Source: Streptomyces sp. MA5143a (GTDB lineage Bacteria; Actinomycetota; Actinomycetes; Streptomycetales; Streptomycetaceae). Taken from it: a DNA stretch of 64,000 nucleotides. The position numbers were made by a program, and so were the translations under genes. The stretch spans positions 1-64,000 of the forward strand of contig NZ_OLMK01000009.1 in NCBI RefSeq assembly GCF_900290235.1, written 5' to 3'. The notes under the pieces were generated by a model, which saw nothing but the letters and a program-made list of their open reading frames with translations, ran no database searches and had not been told where the DNA came from. How positions within the stretch are numbered: position 1 is the first letter of the stretch; every line of letters starts with the position of its first letter. Positions 16,721 to 26,771 of this stretch are shown here, one piece after another.

Positions 16721-17854
16721 ATGACGAAGAAGGCGACCTCGACGGCCCCCCTGCTCGGCGCCCGCGCCCTCAACCGCGCCACCCTCGCCCGGCAACTGCT
16801 GCTGCGCCGCACGCCCGTGGCCGAGTTGCCGGTGAGTGGTGCCGTCGAGCATCTGCTCGGGCTCCAGGCACAGAACGTCAAACCGCCGTACTACGCCCTC
16901 GCCGCCCGCCTGGACGGCTTCGCACCCGAGCAGTTGTCGACGCTGATGGCGGAGCGCGCCGTCGTCCGGATCGTCACCATGCGGTCCACCATCCACACCC
17001 ACACCGCCGAGGACTGCCTCACCCTGCGGCCCCTCGTGCAGCCCGCCCGCGAACGGGAACTACAGCTGTTCCGCAAGGGCCTCGTCGGCGTCGACCTCGA
17101 CCGGCTCGCCACCCTCGCCCGGGAGTTGGTGGAGGACGAGCCGCGCACCCTCAAGCAGCTGCGCGAGGCCCTGCTCGTCGAGTGGCCCGACGCCGACCCG
17201 CTCGCCCTCGGCATCGCCGCCCGCTGCCGACTGCCGCTGGTGCAGGTCACCCCGCGCGGGCTGTGGGGCAGGAGCGGCCAGGTCGCGCTGACCACCGCCG
17301 AGCACTGGCTGGGCCGCTCCGCCGCATCCGCCCCGGCGCCCGAGACCGTCGTACGCCGCTATCTCGCCGCCTTCGGGCCCGCCTCCGTCAAGGACATGCA
17401 GACCTGGGCCGGGCTGACCCGGCTGCGCGAGGCGTTCGAGCGGCTGCGCCCGGAGCTGGTCACCTTCCGCGACGAGAACGGCGTCGAGCTCTTCGACCTC
17501 CCCGACGCGCCCCGCCCCGACCCGGAGACCCCCGCGCCGCCCCGCCTGCTCCCCGAGTTCGACAACCTGCTCCTCTCCCACGCCGACCGCTCCCGCGTCG
17601 TACCGCCGGACCTGAAGGGCCGCAGCTGGCAGGGCAATCAGGCGTACCGGACCTTCCTCGTCGACGGGTTCCTGGCGGGGATCTGGAGGTTCGACGGGCC
17701 CGCCGTCGTCCTGGAGCCGTTCGTTCGCCTCACCGCGCGGCAGCGGGGGGAACTCGTGGAGGAGGCCGAGCGCACCCTCAGGACCCTGCCCGGCGGAGGC
17801 GACGACGACGCCGGCGGCCCGTACGACATCCGCTTCGGCACCGTCGCGAACTGA
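16721..17854 (+). CDS. Winged-helix (HTH_42) protein, AlkZ-like DNA glycosylase family
   Basis: The 377-residue protein belongs to the winged-helix family that includes AlkZ, which removes bulky or crosslinked alkylated bases. LLGLQAQNVKPPYYAL carries the Q-A-Q motif (Gln49 and Gln51), matching the catalytic QxQ pair of AlkZ-like glycosylases; winged-helix repeats follow, with the typical RFDGPAVVLEPF strand and a late HADRSRVVP motif. Family function would be repair of alkylation or interstrand crosslinks. Most genomic paralogues are uncharacterised. The start is ATG with a -10 box close by and no ribosome site. It is convergent with the trypsin gene. Confidence 0.75.
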   Translation: MTKKATSTAPLLGARALNRATLARQLLLRRTPVAELPVSGAVEHLLGLQAQNVKPPYYALAARLDGFAPEQLSTLMAERAVVRIVTMRSTIHTHTAEDCLTLRPLVQPARERELQLFRKGLVGVDLDRLATLARELVEDEPRTLKQLREALLVEWPDADPLALGIAARCRLPLVQVTPRGLWGRSGQVALTTAEHWLGRSAASAPAPETVVRRYLAAFGPASVKDMQTWAGLTRLREAFERLRPELVTFRDENGVELFDLPDAPRPDPETPAPPRLLPEFDNLLLSHADRSRVVPPDLKGRSWQGNQAYRTFLVDGFLAGIWRFDGPAVVLEPFVRLTARQRGELVEEAERTLRTLPGGGDDDAGGPYDIRFGTVAN

Positions 17855-17873
17855 CGCGGCCGGGACGTGGAGA

Positions 17874-17915
17874 GGGGGCGCTGCGAACCGCTCGTGGCAG
17901 GTTCGCAACGCCCCC
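17874..17915. terminator. Bidirectional terminator between convergent genes
   Basis: A near-perfect 16-nt stem (gggggcg-c-tgcgaacc with ggttcgca-a-cgccccc, one mismatch) and a 10-nt loop lie between the AlkZ-like and trypsin genes. Confidence 0.75.
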
Positions 17916-17966
17916 TGGTATCACCTGAGGATGTGCCTCAGGAGCTCGCGGGCCGGCCTTCCCTCG

Positions 17967-18764
17967 CTATGAGTTGATCTGCGCGGCCACCGTGTTGGAG
18001 AAGGTGGTCAGCCGGGTGTAGATACCGGGGTACTGCGCGTCGGCGCAGCCGTTGCCCCAGGAAGTAATACCTGCCAGGACGCCCCCGATGATCAGGGGAC
18101 CGCCGCTGTCGCCCTGGCAGGTGTCCACGCCGCCGGACGTGAAGCCGGCGCACACCATGTCGCTCGCGATGAACGAGGAGCCGTAGGAACTGGAGCTGCC
18201 ACAGACCGAGTTGGCCACGGTCGGCACGGTCGCGGTGCGCAGCTGGTTGGAGGAGGAGCCGCCCGAGGAGGTGGTGCCCCAGCCGAGGATGCGGGCGGTG
18301 GTGCCGGCCGCGTAGACGCCGGTCTGCGACGAGGTGACGTACGAGACCGGGGTGTACGGCATCGATGACGACAGCGTCAGCACGGCGACGTCCTTGCCCG
18401 ACTCGGCGGAGGAGTAGCTGGGGTGTATCCAGATGCGGCTGACCGTCCGGACGGTGCCGTCCGTGCCGTTGCGGAACGTACGGCCGCCGACGACACGGGT
18501 GTTGGAGGTCGTTCTGCCCACCAGACAGTGAGCGGCGGTGATCACCTTGGTGGGCGACACGAGCGTGCCACCGCAGAACTGGCTCTGCGAGGCGTTCGTG
18601 ATCTGCATGACGTACGGGTACGCGCTCGCGGTGGTGGTCGTACCGCCGACGATGGGCTGGGGAGCGGCGACGGCGCCGGGGGCGGCCAGCAGAGCGGCCG
18701 CGGAGGCCGCGGCGGTCGCCGCCGCGGCGACGATCGTCTTCCTGGCACGGTTGAACCCGAACAT
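17967..18764 (-). CDS. Secreted trypsin-like serine protease (S1A)
   Basis: About 265 residues with a signal peptide ending near PGAVAAPQP, then the mature trypsin beginning IVGGTTTTASAYPY, so zymogen-type activation is likely. The triad is clear: His in VITAAHC, Asp in GKDVAVLTL, Ser in CQGDSGGPL. The residues before it, GGVDTCQGDSGG, place Asp in the S1 pocket, giving Lys/Arg specificity as in S. griseus trypsin. ATG 18764 follows GAGGAGA. The ATG at 18776 adds four residues and lacks a ribosome site. Expected to act in extracellular protein degradation. Confidence 0.92.
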   Translation of the reverse strand: MFGFNRARKTIVAAAATAAASAAALLAAPGAVAAPQPIVGGTTTTASAYPYVMQITNASQSQFCGGTLVSPTKVITAAHCLVGRTTSNTRVVGGRTFRNGTDGTVRTVSRIWIHPSYSSAESGKDVAVLTLSSSMPYTPVSYVTSSQTGVYAAGTTARILGWGTTSSGGSSSNQLRTATVPTVANSVCGSSSSYGSSFIASDMVCAGFTSGGVDTCQGDSGGPLIIGGVLAGITSWGNGCADAQYPGIYTRLTTFSNTVAAQINS

Positions 18765-18839
18765 GGTTCTCCTCATGGGGGGAGGGAGCTGCCGGTGGGG
18801 GACGCGCGGGTGGGGTGGTGCACAGGGGCCCTGCGGGTA

Positions 18840-18872
18840 CCGCCCCCGCTCGGGGGAGCCGAGCGGGGGCGG
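18840..18872. terminator. Hairpin between the trypsin gene and the LAL regulator
   Basis: A perfect 14-bp GC-rich stem (18840-18853 with 18859-18872) and 5-nt loop. It is downstream of the LuxR gene (stop at 19138) on the minus strand and probably separates it from the trypsin gene. Confidence 0.6.
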
Positions 18873-19137
18873 TGGGCCGTTCTGTGTGCCCTGGCGTGCG
18901 GCACGGCGTAAACGTATGACCGCTTGTGAACGCCCCCCAATGGGGGATCCCCCTAAGGGAGTTGGGGAGGGAAAACCCTCGATGACCCGGGGCGTGGTGT
19001 GAGCCTAGGCTGGAGCCGGAAGGGCTTCGGACCAGGGCGGGCCGGACCGGCCCGGCCCGGGCAGGGTCGCGTCAGGGGCGACGTGGAGCCTTCGCACACG
19101 GGTCCCCGGGAGGGGTCGTACACCGGTCCCGGGGAGG
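18873..19137. other. Non-coding stretch 3' of the LAL regulator
   Basis: No gene seen. It contains short self-complementary runs (ccccccaatgggggatccccc near 18933) and a GGCCGG-rich tract, but nothing assignable. Confidence 0.35.
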
Positions 19138-21999
19138 TCAGTTCGTACGGTGTCCCGCCGCCAGTCGCACGATGTCCACACGCGACCGGATCCCCAGCTT
19201 CCGGTAGACGCGCGTGAGCGTCGCCTCGACCGTCTTCACGCTGATGTACAGCTTCCCGGCGATCTCCCGGTTGGTGGCGCCCTCCATCACCAGCTCGGCG
19301 ACCTGCCGTTCCGTCGCCGCGAGCCCGGCGAGGGCGTCCAGCGCCGACGGGGCGATCGCGGGCTGCGGCACGGGCGCCGGGGCGGCCGAGAGCTGCTCGA
19401 CCTGACGCAGCCACGGCAGGGCACGGCAGCGGCGGAACAGCCGGGACGCCTCGTCGTACGCGGCCGGACCGGGCACGGGGGCCACCCCTGGGCGCGGAGC
19501 GACACCGAGCGCCTGGGGCATGGCACGCAGACACGCCAGGGCGTACGCGGCCCGCGCCTCCTCCAGCCCGCAGCCCAGCCCGGCCAGCCGGTCCTGAGCC
19601 GACGTCAACTGCCGTACTGCGGCGTCGTGTTCACCGCGCGCCGCACGGACGAGGGCCTCGGCCCGGTCGAGGACCGCGAGGATGCTCTCGCGGCCCAGAC
19701 GCATCGCCCGCTGCCGGGTGACGTCGATGACGTCCTGCGCCTCGGCGATCTCCCCGACCCGCACCAGCGCCTCGGCGAGATCGGCCTGCCAGCGCCCGCG
19801 CGCCGGGTCGGTGACCCCCAGCCCCTCCTCCAACTCCCGTACCCGGCGCAGCGACTGCACGGTGCCCGCCGCGTCCCCGGACACCAACTGGGCGTGGCCG
19901 AGGGCGCCCAGGGCGCGCGAGAGATACATCAGGTCGCCGTCCTGCTCGGCGTGCTCGGCGGCCTCCCGGGCCAGCGCCCGCGCCCGCTCCACATCGCCGC
20001 CGGCGGCCTCGGCGAGCGAGGTGAGCATGGCGGAGGCGCCCTCGCCTATGCCGGAGTCGCGGGCGAGCCCGTACCCCTCACGGGCGAGGTCGAGGGCCCG
20101 GCCGCAGTGTCCGGTGCGCAGTTCGATCTCGGCGAGGAAGCGCACGTAGTGCACCTCGCTCTCGACCATGCCGCGGCGCCGCACCTCGCGCAGCAGCGCG
20201 GTGGCCGTGGCCCGGGCGTCGCCGAACTGGTCGCTCATCATCAGCCAGCGGAAGCGGGTCGCGCCCGCCCCGTTGTGGTGACAGGCCAGCTGCGGGTCCT
20301 GCGGCTCCTTCAGCGCCTTCTTGATCGTCGCGGGCGCGTCCGGGTGCCCCATCAACGTCTCGACCTGCGCCTGGTGGGCGAGCGCGAGCAGCTCGGTACG
20401 GCGGTCCCCGGCCCGCGCGGCCAGTTCCGCGGAGCGCGCGGCCTCCTCGCGGCCCGCCGCGAAGTCGCCGTCGATGACCAGCGCCCGCCAGGCCAGCTGG
20501 TAGTGGACCAGGGCGAGCAGCCGGGGGTCGTCGCCCGCGTCGGCGAGGGCCTGCGGGTACACGGCGTCGACCTCGGCGATCGACTGGCCGGCCGCCTCGA
20601 TCACCACCATCCAGGCGCGGACGCGTTCGGCGGGCTCGGTGGCCCGGCTCAGCACCTCGCGGGCGATGTCCCGGGCGAGGTCGTTCTCGCCGGCGGTCAG
20701 CGCGTCCTCGGCGGCCTGGAGCCTGCGCTCGTCCGGCGAGGGCGCCGTGTCGCCCGGGGTGTGCCGGGCCGCGAGCAGACCCAGCTCGGCGGCGACCGAG
20801 GGCGCGCCCCGGTCCCGGGCCACCGCGGCGGCCTCCCCGAGCCGGGCGGCGACCTGCGGATCGGCGCCCGTCGTGGCCAGCGCCAGATGCCGGGCCCGCT
20901 CGATGGGGTCGACGGCGGCCGTGGACAGCGCGGCATGGGCTGCCCGCCGCTCCTGGGCGGTGGCCTCCGCGTACAGGGCGGCCGACACCAGGGGGTGAGC
21001 GAAGCGCACGCCGGGACTCTCCCGCTCCGGTGCCAGCAGGCCCAGCTCGACGGCCCGCGCGGTCTCCGCCTCGGCGTTCTCCCGTCCGGCGGCGCGCAGC
21101 AGGGCCAGGGTGGGCCGGGCACCGGCGCTGGCGACGAGCAGGGTGCGGCGGGCCTCCGCCGGGAGCATGTCCAGCCGGTTCAGCACGAGGGTCCGCAGCG
21201 AGGTCGGCACCGGCAGCGGCTCACCCGGGCGGGGCGGGGTGGGGCTGTCGGCGAGGGCGCGGCCCAGCTCCAGCGCGAACAGGGGGTTGCCGCCGCTGGT
21301 GCGGTGGATGTCCCGCACGGTGGAGCGGGGCAGACCGGTGTAGCCGCGGTTCTCCAGCAGCTCGGCGACGTGCGCCCGGGACAGCGGGTTGACCCTGAGG
21401 GCCAGGGTGTCCGACGGGGACGCGCGTAGATACCTGTCCTGCTCGTGGCCATGGGGGTCCGTCGAGGTGCGGACGGCGCACAGCATGCGGATCGGCATCT
21501 CGCCGAGGCGGCGGGCGGCGAACCCGAGCAGCTCGACACTGGCCGGATCCAGCCACTGGAGGTCGTCCGCGACGATCAGAACGGGGCCCTTGGCGGCCAG
21601 GGCGCGCAGGGTCGACAGGACGGCGAGACGCAGGGCCAGGCCGTCACGCTGGAGCGTGGACTCGCCCCGTCCGGTGAGTGCCGATTCCAGGGCGGTGCGC
21701 TGGGGGGCGGGCAGCTGGTCGGAGACCTCGTCGACGACGAGACCCAGCAGATCGGTCAGGGCGAGGAACGGAAGGTGCGACTCGGACTCGGTCGCCGAGC
21801 ACCGCAGGACCGTGCGGGCCGTCGTGTCGTATTCAGCGGCCAGCGCGCGCAGGACGGTCGATTTGCCGATACCGGCCGAGCCGTGCACGAGGACGCTGCC
21901 GCCACGCGTGAGCTGCTCCCGCGCCGCGGTGAACAGCTCCTCCCTGCCTATGACCAGGTCGGGGCGGGGTCTCCCAGGCTCCTTGAAGTCCCGATGCAC
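19138..21999 (-). CDS. LAL-type LuxR transcriptional regulator with AAA ATPase domain
   Basis: The 953-residue protein has the large-ATP-binding-LuxR layout: Walker A GSAGIGKST at ~40-48, Walker B VLIVADDLQWLD near 130, a long helical TPR/AP-ATPase middle, and a C-terminal LuxR helix-turn-helix (LAATERQVAELVMEGATNRE, then KTVEATLTRVYRKLG). Such proteins sense a ligand through the ATPase/TPR region and activate transcription, often of secondary metabolism or sugar genes. The start GTG 21999 has GAGGGGAG upstream. No obvious partner lies next to it, so its regulon cannot be inferred. Confidence 0.9.
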   Translation of the reverse strand: MHRDFKEPGRPRPDLVIGREELFTAAREQLTRGGSVLVHGSAGIGKSTVLRALAAEYDTTARTVLRCSATESESHLPFLALTDLLGLVVDEVSDQLPAPQRTALESALTGRGESTLQRDGLALRLAVLSTLRALAAKGPVLIVADDLQWLDPASVELLGFAARRLGEMPIRMLCAVRTSTDPHGHEQDRYLRASPSDTLALRVNPLSRAHVAELLENRGYTGLPRSTVRDIHRTSGGNPLFALELGRALADSPTPPRPGEPLPVPTSLRTLVLNRLDMLPAEARRTLLVASAGARPTLALLRAAGRENAEAETARAVELGLLAPERESPGVRFAHPLVSAALYAEATAQERRAAHAALSTAAVDPIERARHLALATTGADPQVAARLGEAAAVARDRGAPSVAAELGLLAARHTPGDTAPSPDERRLQAAEDALTAGENDLARDIAREVLSRATEPAERVRAWMVVIEAAGQSIAEVDAVYPQALADAGDDPRLLALVHYQLAWRALVIDGDFAAGREEAARSAELAARAGDRRTELLALAHQAQVETLMGHPDAPATIKKALKEPQDPQLACHHNGAGATRFRWLMMSDQFGDARATATALLREVRRRGMVESEVHYVRFLAEIELRTGHCGRALDLAREGYGLARDSGIGEGASAMLTSLAEAAGGDVERARALAREAAEHAEQDGDLMYLSRALGALGHAQLVSGDAAGTVQSLRRVRELEEGLGVTDPARGRWQADLAEALVRVGEIAEAQDVIDVTRQRAMRLGRESILAVLDRAEALVRAARGEHDAAVRQLTSAQDRLAGLGCGLEEARAAYALACLRAMPQALGVAPRPGVAPVPGPAAYDEASRLFRRCRALPWLRQVEQLSAAPAPVPQPAIAPSALDALAGLAATERQVAELVMEGATNREIAGKLYISVKTVEATLTRVYRKLGIRSRVDIVRLAAGHRTN

Positions 22000-22335
22000 G
22001 GGCCACCGCTCCCCTCTGTGTCGTGTCCGGGCCAATATTAGGCAACCAGTCCTTGAATTTCGGAACGCAGCGTGGTGAGGGAAATAACAGGAAGGGTACG
22101 GCATAAGGAATTTCACACGCCCGAAACATGAATCCCGAACCACCGCCAGGTCGTCCCTCACCGCCCCGCGCGACCCGTACGAACCGGCCATGATCGACCC
22201 GGCTCGGCCCCGCGAGGGCCGACAGCGGCCTCCGTCCGCCCGTGAGGGCCGACGGCGGACGCCGCTCCACCACCATCCTCCCTCCGGCCCGGCACGTAGG
22301 GCGTCGTGGGGCAGACGGGAGTTTGACGACCGTCC
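22000..22335. other. Intergenic region upstream of the LAL regulator
   Basis: A relatively AT-rich block (about 22030-22130) must contain the promoter for the minus-strand LAL gene. No gene or clear operator is visible. Confidence 0.4.
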
Positions 22336-23223
22336 CTAGGGCAGCAGCCCCGCTCGGCGGGCCGCCACCACCGCCTCCAGGCGGGTGTGGGCCTCCAGCT
22401 TGCGCATGGCGGAGCGGAGGTAGCCCTTGACCGTCTCGGGGCGCAGGCCGAGGCGGTCGGCGGTGGTGGCGTTGGTCGCGCCGAGCGCCACACAGGACAG
22501 GACGTCCAGCTCACGGGGGGTGAGCGTGACCCGCGGCCCGGCGGGCGGGGCGGGCGCGTCGGGGCCGGGGGTGTCCGTGGCGGCGGCACCCGCGAGTCGG
22601 CCGCACACCTGGAGGAGCTCCCGCCGGAGCTCCGGGTCGTCGATGCGCGGGACCAGCGCCCGCAGCGCCACATGCGCCTCGCGGACCTCCTCCCACGCCC
22701 CCGGTGACCCGTCCTCCGGCGGTCGTGCCGCCGCCAGCAGGTTCCGGGCCTCGTCCCGCACCACCAGGGCCTGCTCCATGTCCCGCGCGGCCTCCATCGC
22801 CGCCCCGACCGTGCGGTCGCCCAGCGGCTGCGGCGCGCGCAGGGCGCCGTACAGCACCCCCCGCACCCGGCGCCGTACGACGATGGGCACGGCGAGGACC
22901 GAGCGGATGCCCTCTGCGGCGACGGCGGCGTCGTACTCGTGGCTGATCTGCCGGGACGCGGAGTAGTCGGTCACCCAGCAGGGGCGGGCCAGCGCCACCG
23001 TCTTGCCGCCCAGCCCGTTCCCGGAGCGCACGGACAGCCCGCTGAGCGAGGTCGTCCGGTTGCCCTGGAGTTCGCTGATGCGCAGTTGCCCGGGACCGGG
23101 CTCGACCAGTCCGGCGAAGGCCAGCGGCAGCCCGGTGACCAGCCGTAAGCGGTTCAGCGCGCCGCGCATGTCCGTCGAACCGGATGAAGCAGGATCGACG
23201 GGACCGAAGGAATCCACTGCCAC
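22336..23223 (-). CDS. GAF-domain LuxR-family regulator
   Basis: About 295 residues: an N-terminal GAF sensor domain ([10 protein letters not shown] to [13 protein letters not shown]), a helical linker, and a C-terminal LuxR HTH ([18 protein letters not shown], then [20 protein letters not shown]). GTG 23223 is preferred because AAAGGG lies about 8 nt upstream; an in-frame GTG at 23280 is possible but would leave only 44 bp to the divergent synthetase gene. It is divergent from two coupled acyl-CoA synthetase genes, so it may control them, perhaps by sensing an aromatic or acyl compound. That link rests on position alone. Confidence 0.8.
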   Translation of the reverse strand: MAVDSFGPVDPASSGSTDMRGALNRLRLVTGLPLAFAGLVEPGPGQLRISELQGNRTTSLSGLSVRSGNGLGGKTVALARPCWVTDYSASRQISHEYDAAVAAEGIRSVLAVPIVVRRRVRGVLYGALRAPQPLGDRTVGAAMEAARDMEQALVVRDEARNLLAAARPPEDGSPGAWEEVREAHVALRALVPRIDDPELRRELLQVCGRLAGAAATDTPGPDAPAPPAGPRVTLTPRELDVLSCVALGATNATTADRLGLRPETVKGYLRSAMRKLEAHTRLEAVVAARRAGLLP

Positions 23224-23248
23224 GAACTCGCCCTTTCCGCGCGGCGCA

Positions 23249-23262
23249 CCCCCGTTCGGGGG
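23249..23262. promoter_or_regulatory. Short dyad in the regulator/synthetase divergent promoter
   Basis: CCCCCG-tt-CGGGGG lies between the GAF-LuxR gene and the synthetase start. It could be an operator. The arms are only 6 bp and GC-only, so confidence is low. Confidence 0.3.
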
Positions 23263-23324
23263 TAGTGAGACGCGTATCACGCATTACACGATGTCAGGCG
23301 ACGGTCCGGCAATGAGGAGGACAC

Positions 23325-25004
23325 ATGTCGGCGAGGACGAGCGCCACGGAGGAGTTCCGGGCGGCCAGGGACTTCCTGCTGGCCCACCGGGAGGACTACA
23401 CCACGGCCTGCAAGGGCTTCACGTGGCCGCGCCCCGACTTCTTCAACTGGGCACTCGACTGGTTCGACGAGATCGCACGCGGGAACGACCGCACGGCGCT
23501 GCACATCGTCGAGGAGGACGGCACCGAGACCCGGCTGACCTTCGCCGAGATGTCCGAGCGCTCCTCCCGCGTCGCCAACTGGCTGCGCGCCCAGGGCGTA
23601 CGGGCCGACCACCGGGTCCTCGTCATGCTGGGCAACCAGGCGGAGCTGTGGGAGACCGCCCTCGCGGCGATGAAGCTGCGCGCCGTCGTCATCCCCGCCA
23701 CCCCGCTGCTCGGCCCCGCCGACCTGCGCGACCGCGTCGAACGGGGCCGGGTCCGGCATGTGATCGCGCGGGCCGAGGACGCCGCCAAGTTCGACGAGGT
23801 GCCCGGCCGCTACACCCGGGTCGCCGTCGGCGGCACCGCGGACGGCTGGCGCCCCTACGAGGACGCCTACGCGGCCCCCGCCGACTTCACGCCGGACGGC
23901 GAGACCAACGCCTCCGACCCGCTGATGCTGTACTTCACCTCGGGCACCACCGCCCGGCCGAAACTGGTCGAGCACACCCATGTGTCGTACCCCGTGGGCC
24001 ACTTGGCGACGATGTACTGGATCGGCCTGAAGCCCGGGGACGTCCACCTCAACATCTCCTCGCCCGGCTGGGCCAAGCACGCCTGGTCCAACCTGTTCGC
24101 CCCGTGGAACGCGGAGGCGACCGTCTTCATCCACAACTACACCCGCTTCGACCCTGCCCGGCTGCTGTCGGAGATGGAACGCGCGGGCGTCACCAGCTTC
24201 TGCGCCCCGCCGACGGTGTGGCGGATGCTGATCCAGGCCGACCTGACCCAGCTGCGCACCCCGCCCCGCGAGGTCGTCGCGGCGGGCGAGCCGCTCAACC
24301 CCGAGGTCATCGAGCAGGTGCGGCGCGCCTGGGGCATCACCATCCGGGACGGCTTCGGGCAGACGGAGACCGCCGTGCAGGTCTCCAACAGCCCCGGCCA
24401 GGAGCTGAAGACCGGCTCGATGGGCCGGCCCAGCCCCGGTTTCCAGGTCGTCCTCCTCGACCCCGTCACGGGCGCCCCCGACGTCGACGAGGGCGAGATC
24501 GCGCTCGACCTGTCCAACCGGCCCGTGGGCGTGATGACCGGCTACCACGGCGACCCCGACCGCACCGCGGAGGCCATGGCCGGCGGCTACTACCGCACCG
24601 GCGACATCGGCTCCCGCGACGTGGACGGCTACATCACCTACGTGGGCCGCGCCGACGACGTGTTCAAGGCGAGCGACTACAAGATCAGCCCGTTCGAGCT
24701 GGAGAGCGCCCTCCTGGAGCACGAGGCGGTCGCGGAGGCGGCCGTCGTGCCCGCGCCGGACGAGCTGCGGCTCGCCGTGCCGAAGGCGTACATCGTGCTG
24801 GCGGCGGGCTGGGAGCCGGGCCCGGACACCGCGAAGGTCCTCTTCGAGCACTCCCGGACCGTCCTCGCGCCGTACAAGCGGGTCCGCCGGCTGGAGTTCG
24901 CCGATCTGCCGAAGACCGTGTCGGGCAAGATCCGCCGGATCGAGCTGCGCGAGGCCACCGCCGGGGGCTCGGACGCCGAGTACCGCGAGGAGGACTTCCG
25001 GTGA
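23325..25004 (+). CDS. Acyl-CoA synthetase (AMP-binding, ACSM/benzoate-type)
   Basis: The 559-residue ANL-superfamily enzyme activates a carboxylic acid with ATP to acyl-AMP and then acyl-CoA. Motifs: [13 protein letters not shown] (P-loop), [42 protein letters not shown] (hinge and A8), and [12 protein letters not shown] with the catalytic lysine. N-terminal sequence such as [20 protein letters not shown] matches the medium-chain/aryl acid branch, but chain specificity cannot be fixed. A ribosome site (GAGGA) precedes ATG 23325. Its stop overlaps the next gene's GTG (GTGA), so the two synthetases are co-translated. Confidence 0.88.
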   Translation: MSARTSATEEFRAARDFLLAHREDYTTACKGFTWPRPDFFNWALDWFDEIARGNDRTALHIVEEDGTETRLTFAEMSERSSRVANWLRAQGVRADHRVLVMLGNQAELWETALAAMKLRAVVIPATPLLGPADLRDRVERGRVRHVIARAEDAAKFDEVPGRYTRVAVGGTADGWRPYEDAYAAPADFTPDGETNASDPLMLYFTSGTTARPKLVEHTHVSYPVGHLATMYWIGLKPGDVHLNISSPGWAKHAWSNLFAPWNAEATVFIHNYTRFDPARLLSEMERAGVTSFCAPPTVWRMLIQADLTQLRTPPREVVAAGEPLNPEVIEQVRRAWGITIRDGFGQTETAVQVSNSPGQELKTGSMGRPSPGFQVVLLDPVTGAPDVDEGEIALDLSNRPVGVMTGYHGDPDRTAEAMAGGYYRTGDIGSRDVDGYITYVGRADDVFKASDYKISPFELESALLEHEAVAEAAVVPAPDELRLAVPKAYIVLAAGWEPGPDTAKVLFEHSRTVLAPYKRVRRLEFADLPKTVSGKIRRIELREATAGGSDAEYREEDFR

Positions 25005-26608
25005 GTGGCAGCGGCGGGCCCACGGGAGCGTCGTACGCGCACGGGACGAGCGGCACGGCCCTGCTCGGCGACACCATCGGCGCCAACCTCGACCGCGCGG
25101 TGGCCGCCTGGCCGGACCGCGAGGTCCTCGTCGACGTGCCGTCCGGGCGGCGCTGGACCTACGCCCGGTTCGCGGCGGACGTCGACCGGCTGGCGTACGC
25201 GCTGGTCGCGAGCGGGATCACCAAGGGCGACCGGGTGGGCATCTGGGCGGTCAACTGCCCGGAGTGGGTGCTCGTCCAGTACGCCACCGCGCGCATAGGC
25301 GCGATCATGGTGAACATCAACCCGGCCTACCGCACCCATGAGGTCGAGTACGTCCTCAACCAGGCCGGTGTCTCGCTGCTGTTCGCCTCGCTCAGCCACA
25401 AGTCGAGCGACTACCGGGCGATGGTGGAGCAGGTGCGCGGGAACTGCCCGCGACTGAGGGAGACCGTGTACATCGGTGACCCGAGCTGGGACGCGCTGAT
25501 CGCGCGCGGGACCCCCGTCCCGTTCGAGGAGCTGTCCTGCGACGACCCGATCAACATCCAGTACACGTCGGGCACCACGGGCTTCCCCAAGGGGGCGACC
25601 CTCTCCCACCACAACATCCTCAACAACGGCTACTTCGTGGGCGAGTCGATCGCCTACACCGAGCAGGACCGGGTGTGCGTCCCCGTCCCCTTCTACCACT
25701 GCTTCGGCATGGTCATGGGGAACCTGGCGGCCACCTCGCACGGCGCCTGCGTCGTCATCCCGGCCCCGTCCTTCGACCCGGGGGCCACCCTGGAGGCCGT
25801 CCAGCAGGAGCGCTGCACCTCCCTGTACGGCGTGCCGACGATGTTCATCGCGGAGCTGAACCTCCCCGACTTCGCGTCGTACGACCTGTCGTCCCTGCGC
25901 ACCGGCATCATGGCGGGCTCGCCCTGCCCGGTGGAGGTGATGAAGCGGGTCGTCGCCGACATGCACATGGCCGAGGTGTCCATCTGCTACGGCATGACGG
26001 AGACCTCGCCCGTCTCCACCCAGACCCGGCGCGACGACGACCTGGAGCACCGCACCGGCACCGTCGGCCGCGTCCTCCCGCACATCGAGGTGAAGATCGT
26101 CGACCCGGCCACCGGGGTCACCCGACCGCGGGGCACCGCGGGGGAGCTGTGCACCCGCGGCTACAGCGTGATGCTCGGCTACTGGGAGGAGCCCGAGAAG
26201 ACCGCCGAGGCCGTCGACGCCGGCCGGTGGATGCACACCGGGGACCTCGCGGTGATGCGTGAGGACGGGTACGTCGAGATCGTCGGCCGGATCAAGGACA
26301 TGATCATCCGGGGCGGCGAGAACATCTACCCGCGGGAGATCGAGGAGTTCCTGTACGGCCACCCGGGGATCGCCGACGTACAGGTGGTCGGCGTGCCGCA
26401 CGAGCGGTACGGCGAGGAGGTCCTCGCCTGTGTCATCCCGCGCGACCCCGCGCGGCCGCTCACGCTGGAGGAGCTGCGCGCCTTCTGCGACGGGCAGTTG
26501 GCGCACTACAAGATCCCGAGCGCGCTGCGCATCCTGGACGCGTTCCCGATGACGGTGTCGGGGAAGGTCCGCAAGATCGAACTGCGGGAGCGGTACGCGG
26601 CCGGATAG
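25001..26608 (+). CDS. Fatty acyl-CoA synthetase (AMP-binding, ACSF2-like)
   Basis: The 535-residue ANL enzyme contains [62 protein letters not shown] and the A10 motif [11 protein letters not shown]. Its features ([23 protein letters not shown]) are those of the ACSF2/long- and medium-chain acyl-CoA ligase branch. GTG 25001 overlaps the stop of the preceding synthetase. Having two different acyl-CoA ligases in one operon suggests broad uptake or activation of organic acids. It is followed by simple repeats and a hairpin. Confidence 0.88.
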   Translation: MSGSGGPTGASYAHGTSGTALLGDTIGANLDRAVAAWPDREVLVDVPSGRRWTYARFAADVDRLAYALVASGITKGDRVGIWAVNCPEWVLVQYATARIGAIMVNINPAYRTHEVEYVLNQAGVSLLFASLSHKSSDYRAMVEQVRGNCPRLRETVYIGDPSWDALIARGTPVPFEELSCDDPINIQYTSGTTGFPKGATLSHHNILNNGYFVGESIAYTEQDRVCVPVPFYHCFGMVMGNLAATSHGACVVIPAPSFDPGATLEAVQQERCTSLYGVPTMFIAELNLPDFASYDLSSLRTGIMAGSPCPVEVMKRVVADMHMAEVSICYGMTETSPVSTQTRRDDDLEHRTGTVGRVLPHIEVKIVDPATGVTRPRGTAGELCTRGYSVMLGYWEEPEKTAEAVDAGRWMHTGDLAVMREDGYVEIVGRIKDMIIRGGENIYPREIEEFLYGHPGIADVQVVGVPHERYGEEVLACVIPRDPARPLTLEELRAFCDGQLAHYKIPSALRILDAFPMTVSGKVRKIELRERYAAG

Positions 26609-26615
26609 GCGGCCT

Positions 26616-26688
26616 CCCGAGCCCGAAGCCCGAAGCCCGAAGCCCGAAGCCCGAGCCCGAGCAACGAGCAACGAGCAACGAGCCCGAG
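26616..26688. repeat. Heptanucleotide tandem repeats after the synthetase operon
   Basis: Several CCCGAAG/CCCGAG units are followed by three AACGAGC units. Non-coding and lying just before a hairpin, this is a slippage-prone tract. Confidence 0.8.
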
Positions 26689-26712
26689 CCCCCGCCGGTC
26701 GTGCGCGGGGGC
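26688..26712. terminator. Hairpin after the acyl-CoA synthetase operon
   Basis: GCCCCCGC and GCGGGGGC form an 8-bp stem with a 9-nt loop between convergent genes. Confidence 0.5.
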
Positions 26713-26771
26713 CCTCATGCGGCCTGCGGGGCGCCCCCGAGTGCCGCACCGTTCGTGTCCTCCGCCACGGG

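Noticed and set aside
23003..25000. N-terminal extension of the second acyl-CoA synthetase frame
   Set aside because: The frame runs back through the first synthetase and past its start, but the protein similarity begins at GTG 25001, which overlaps the previous stop.
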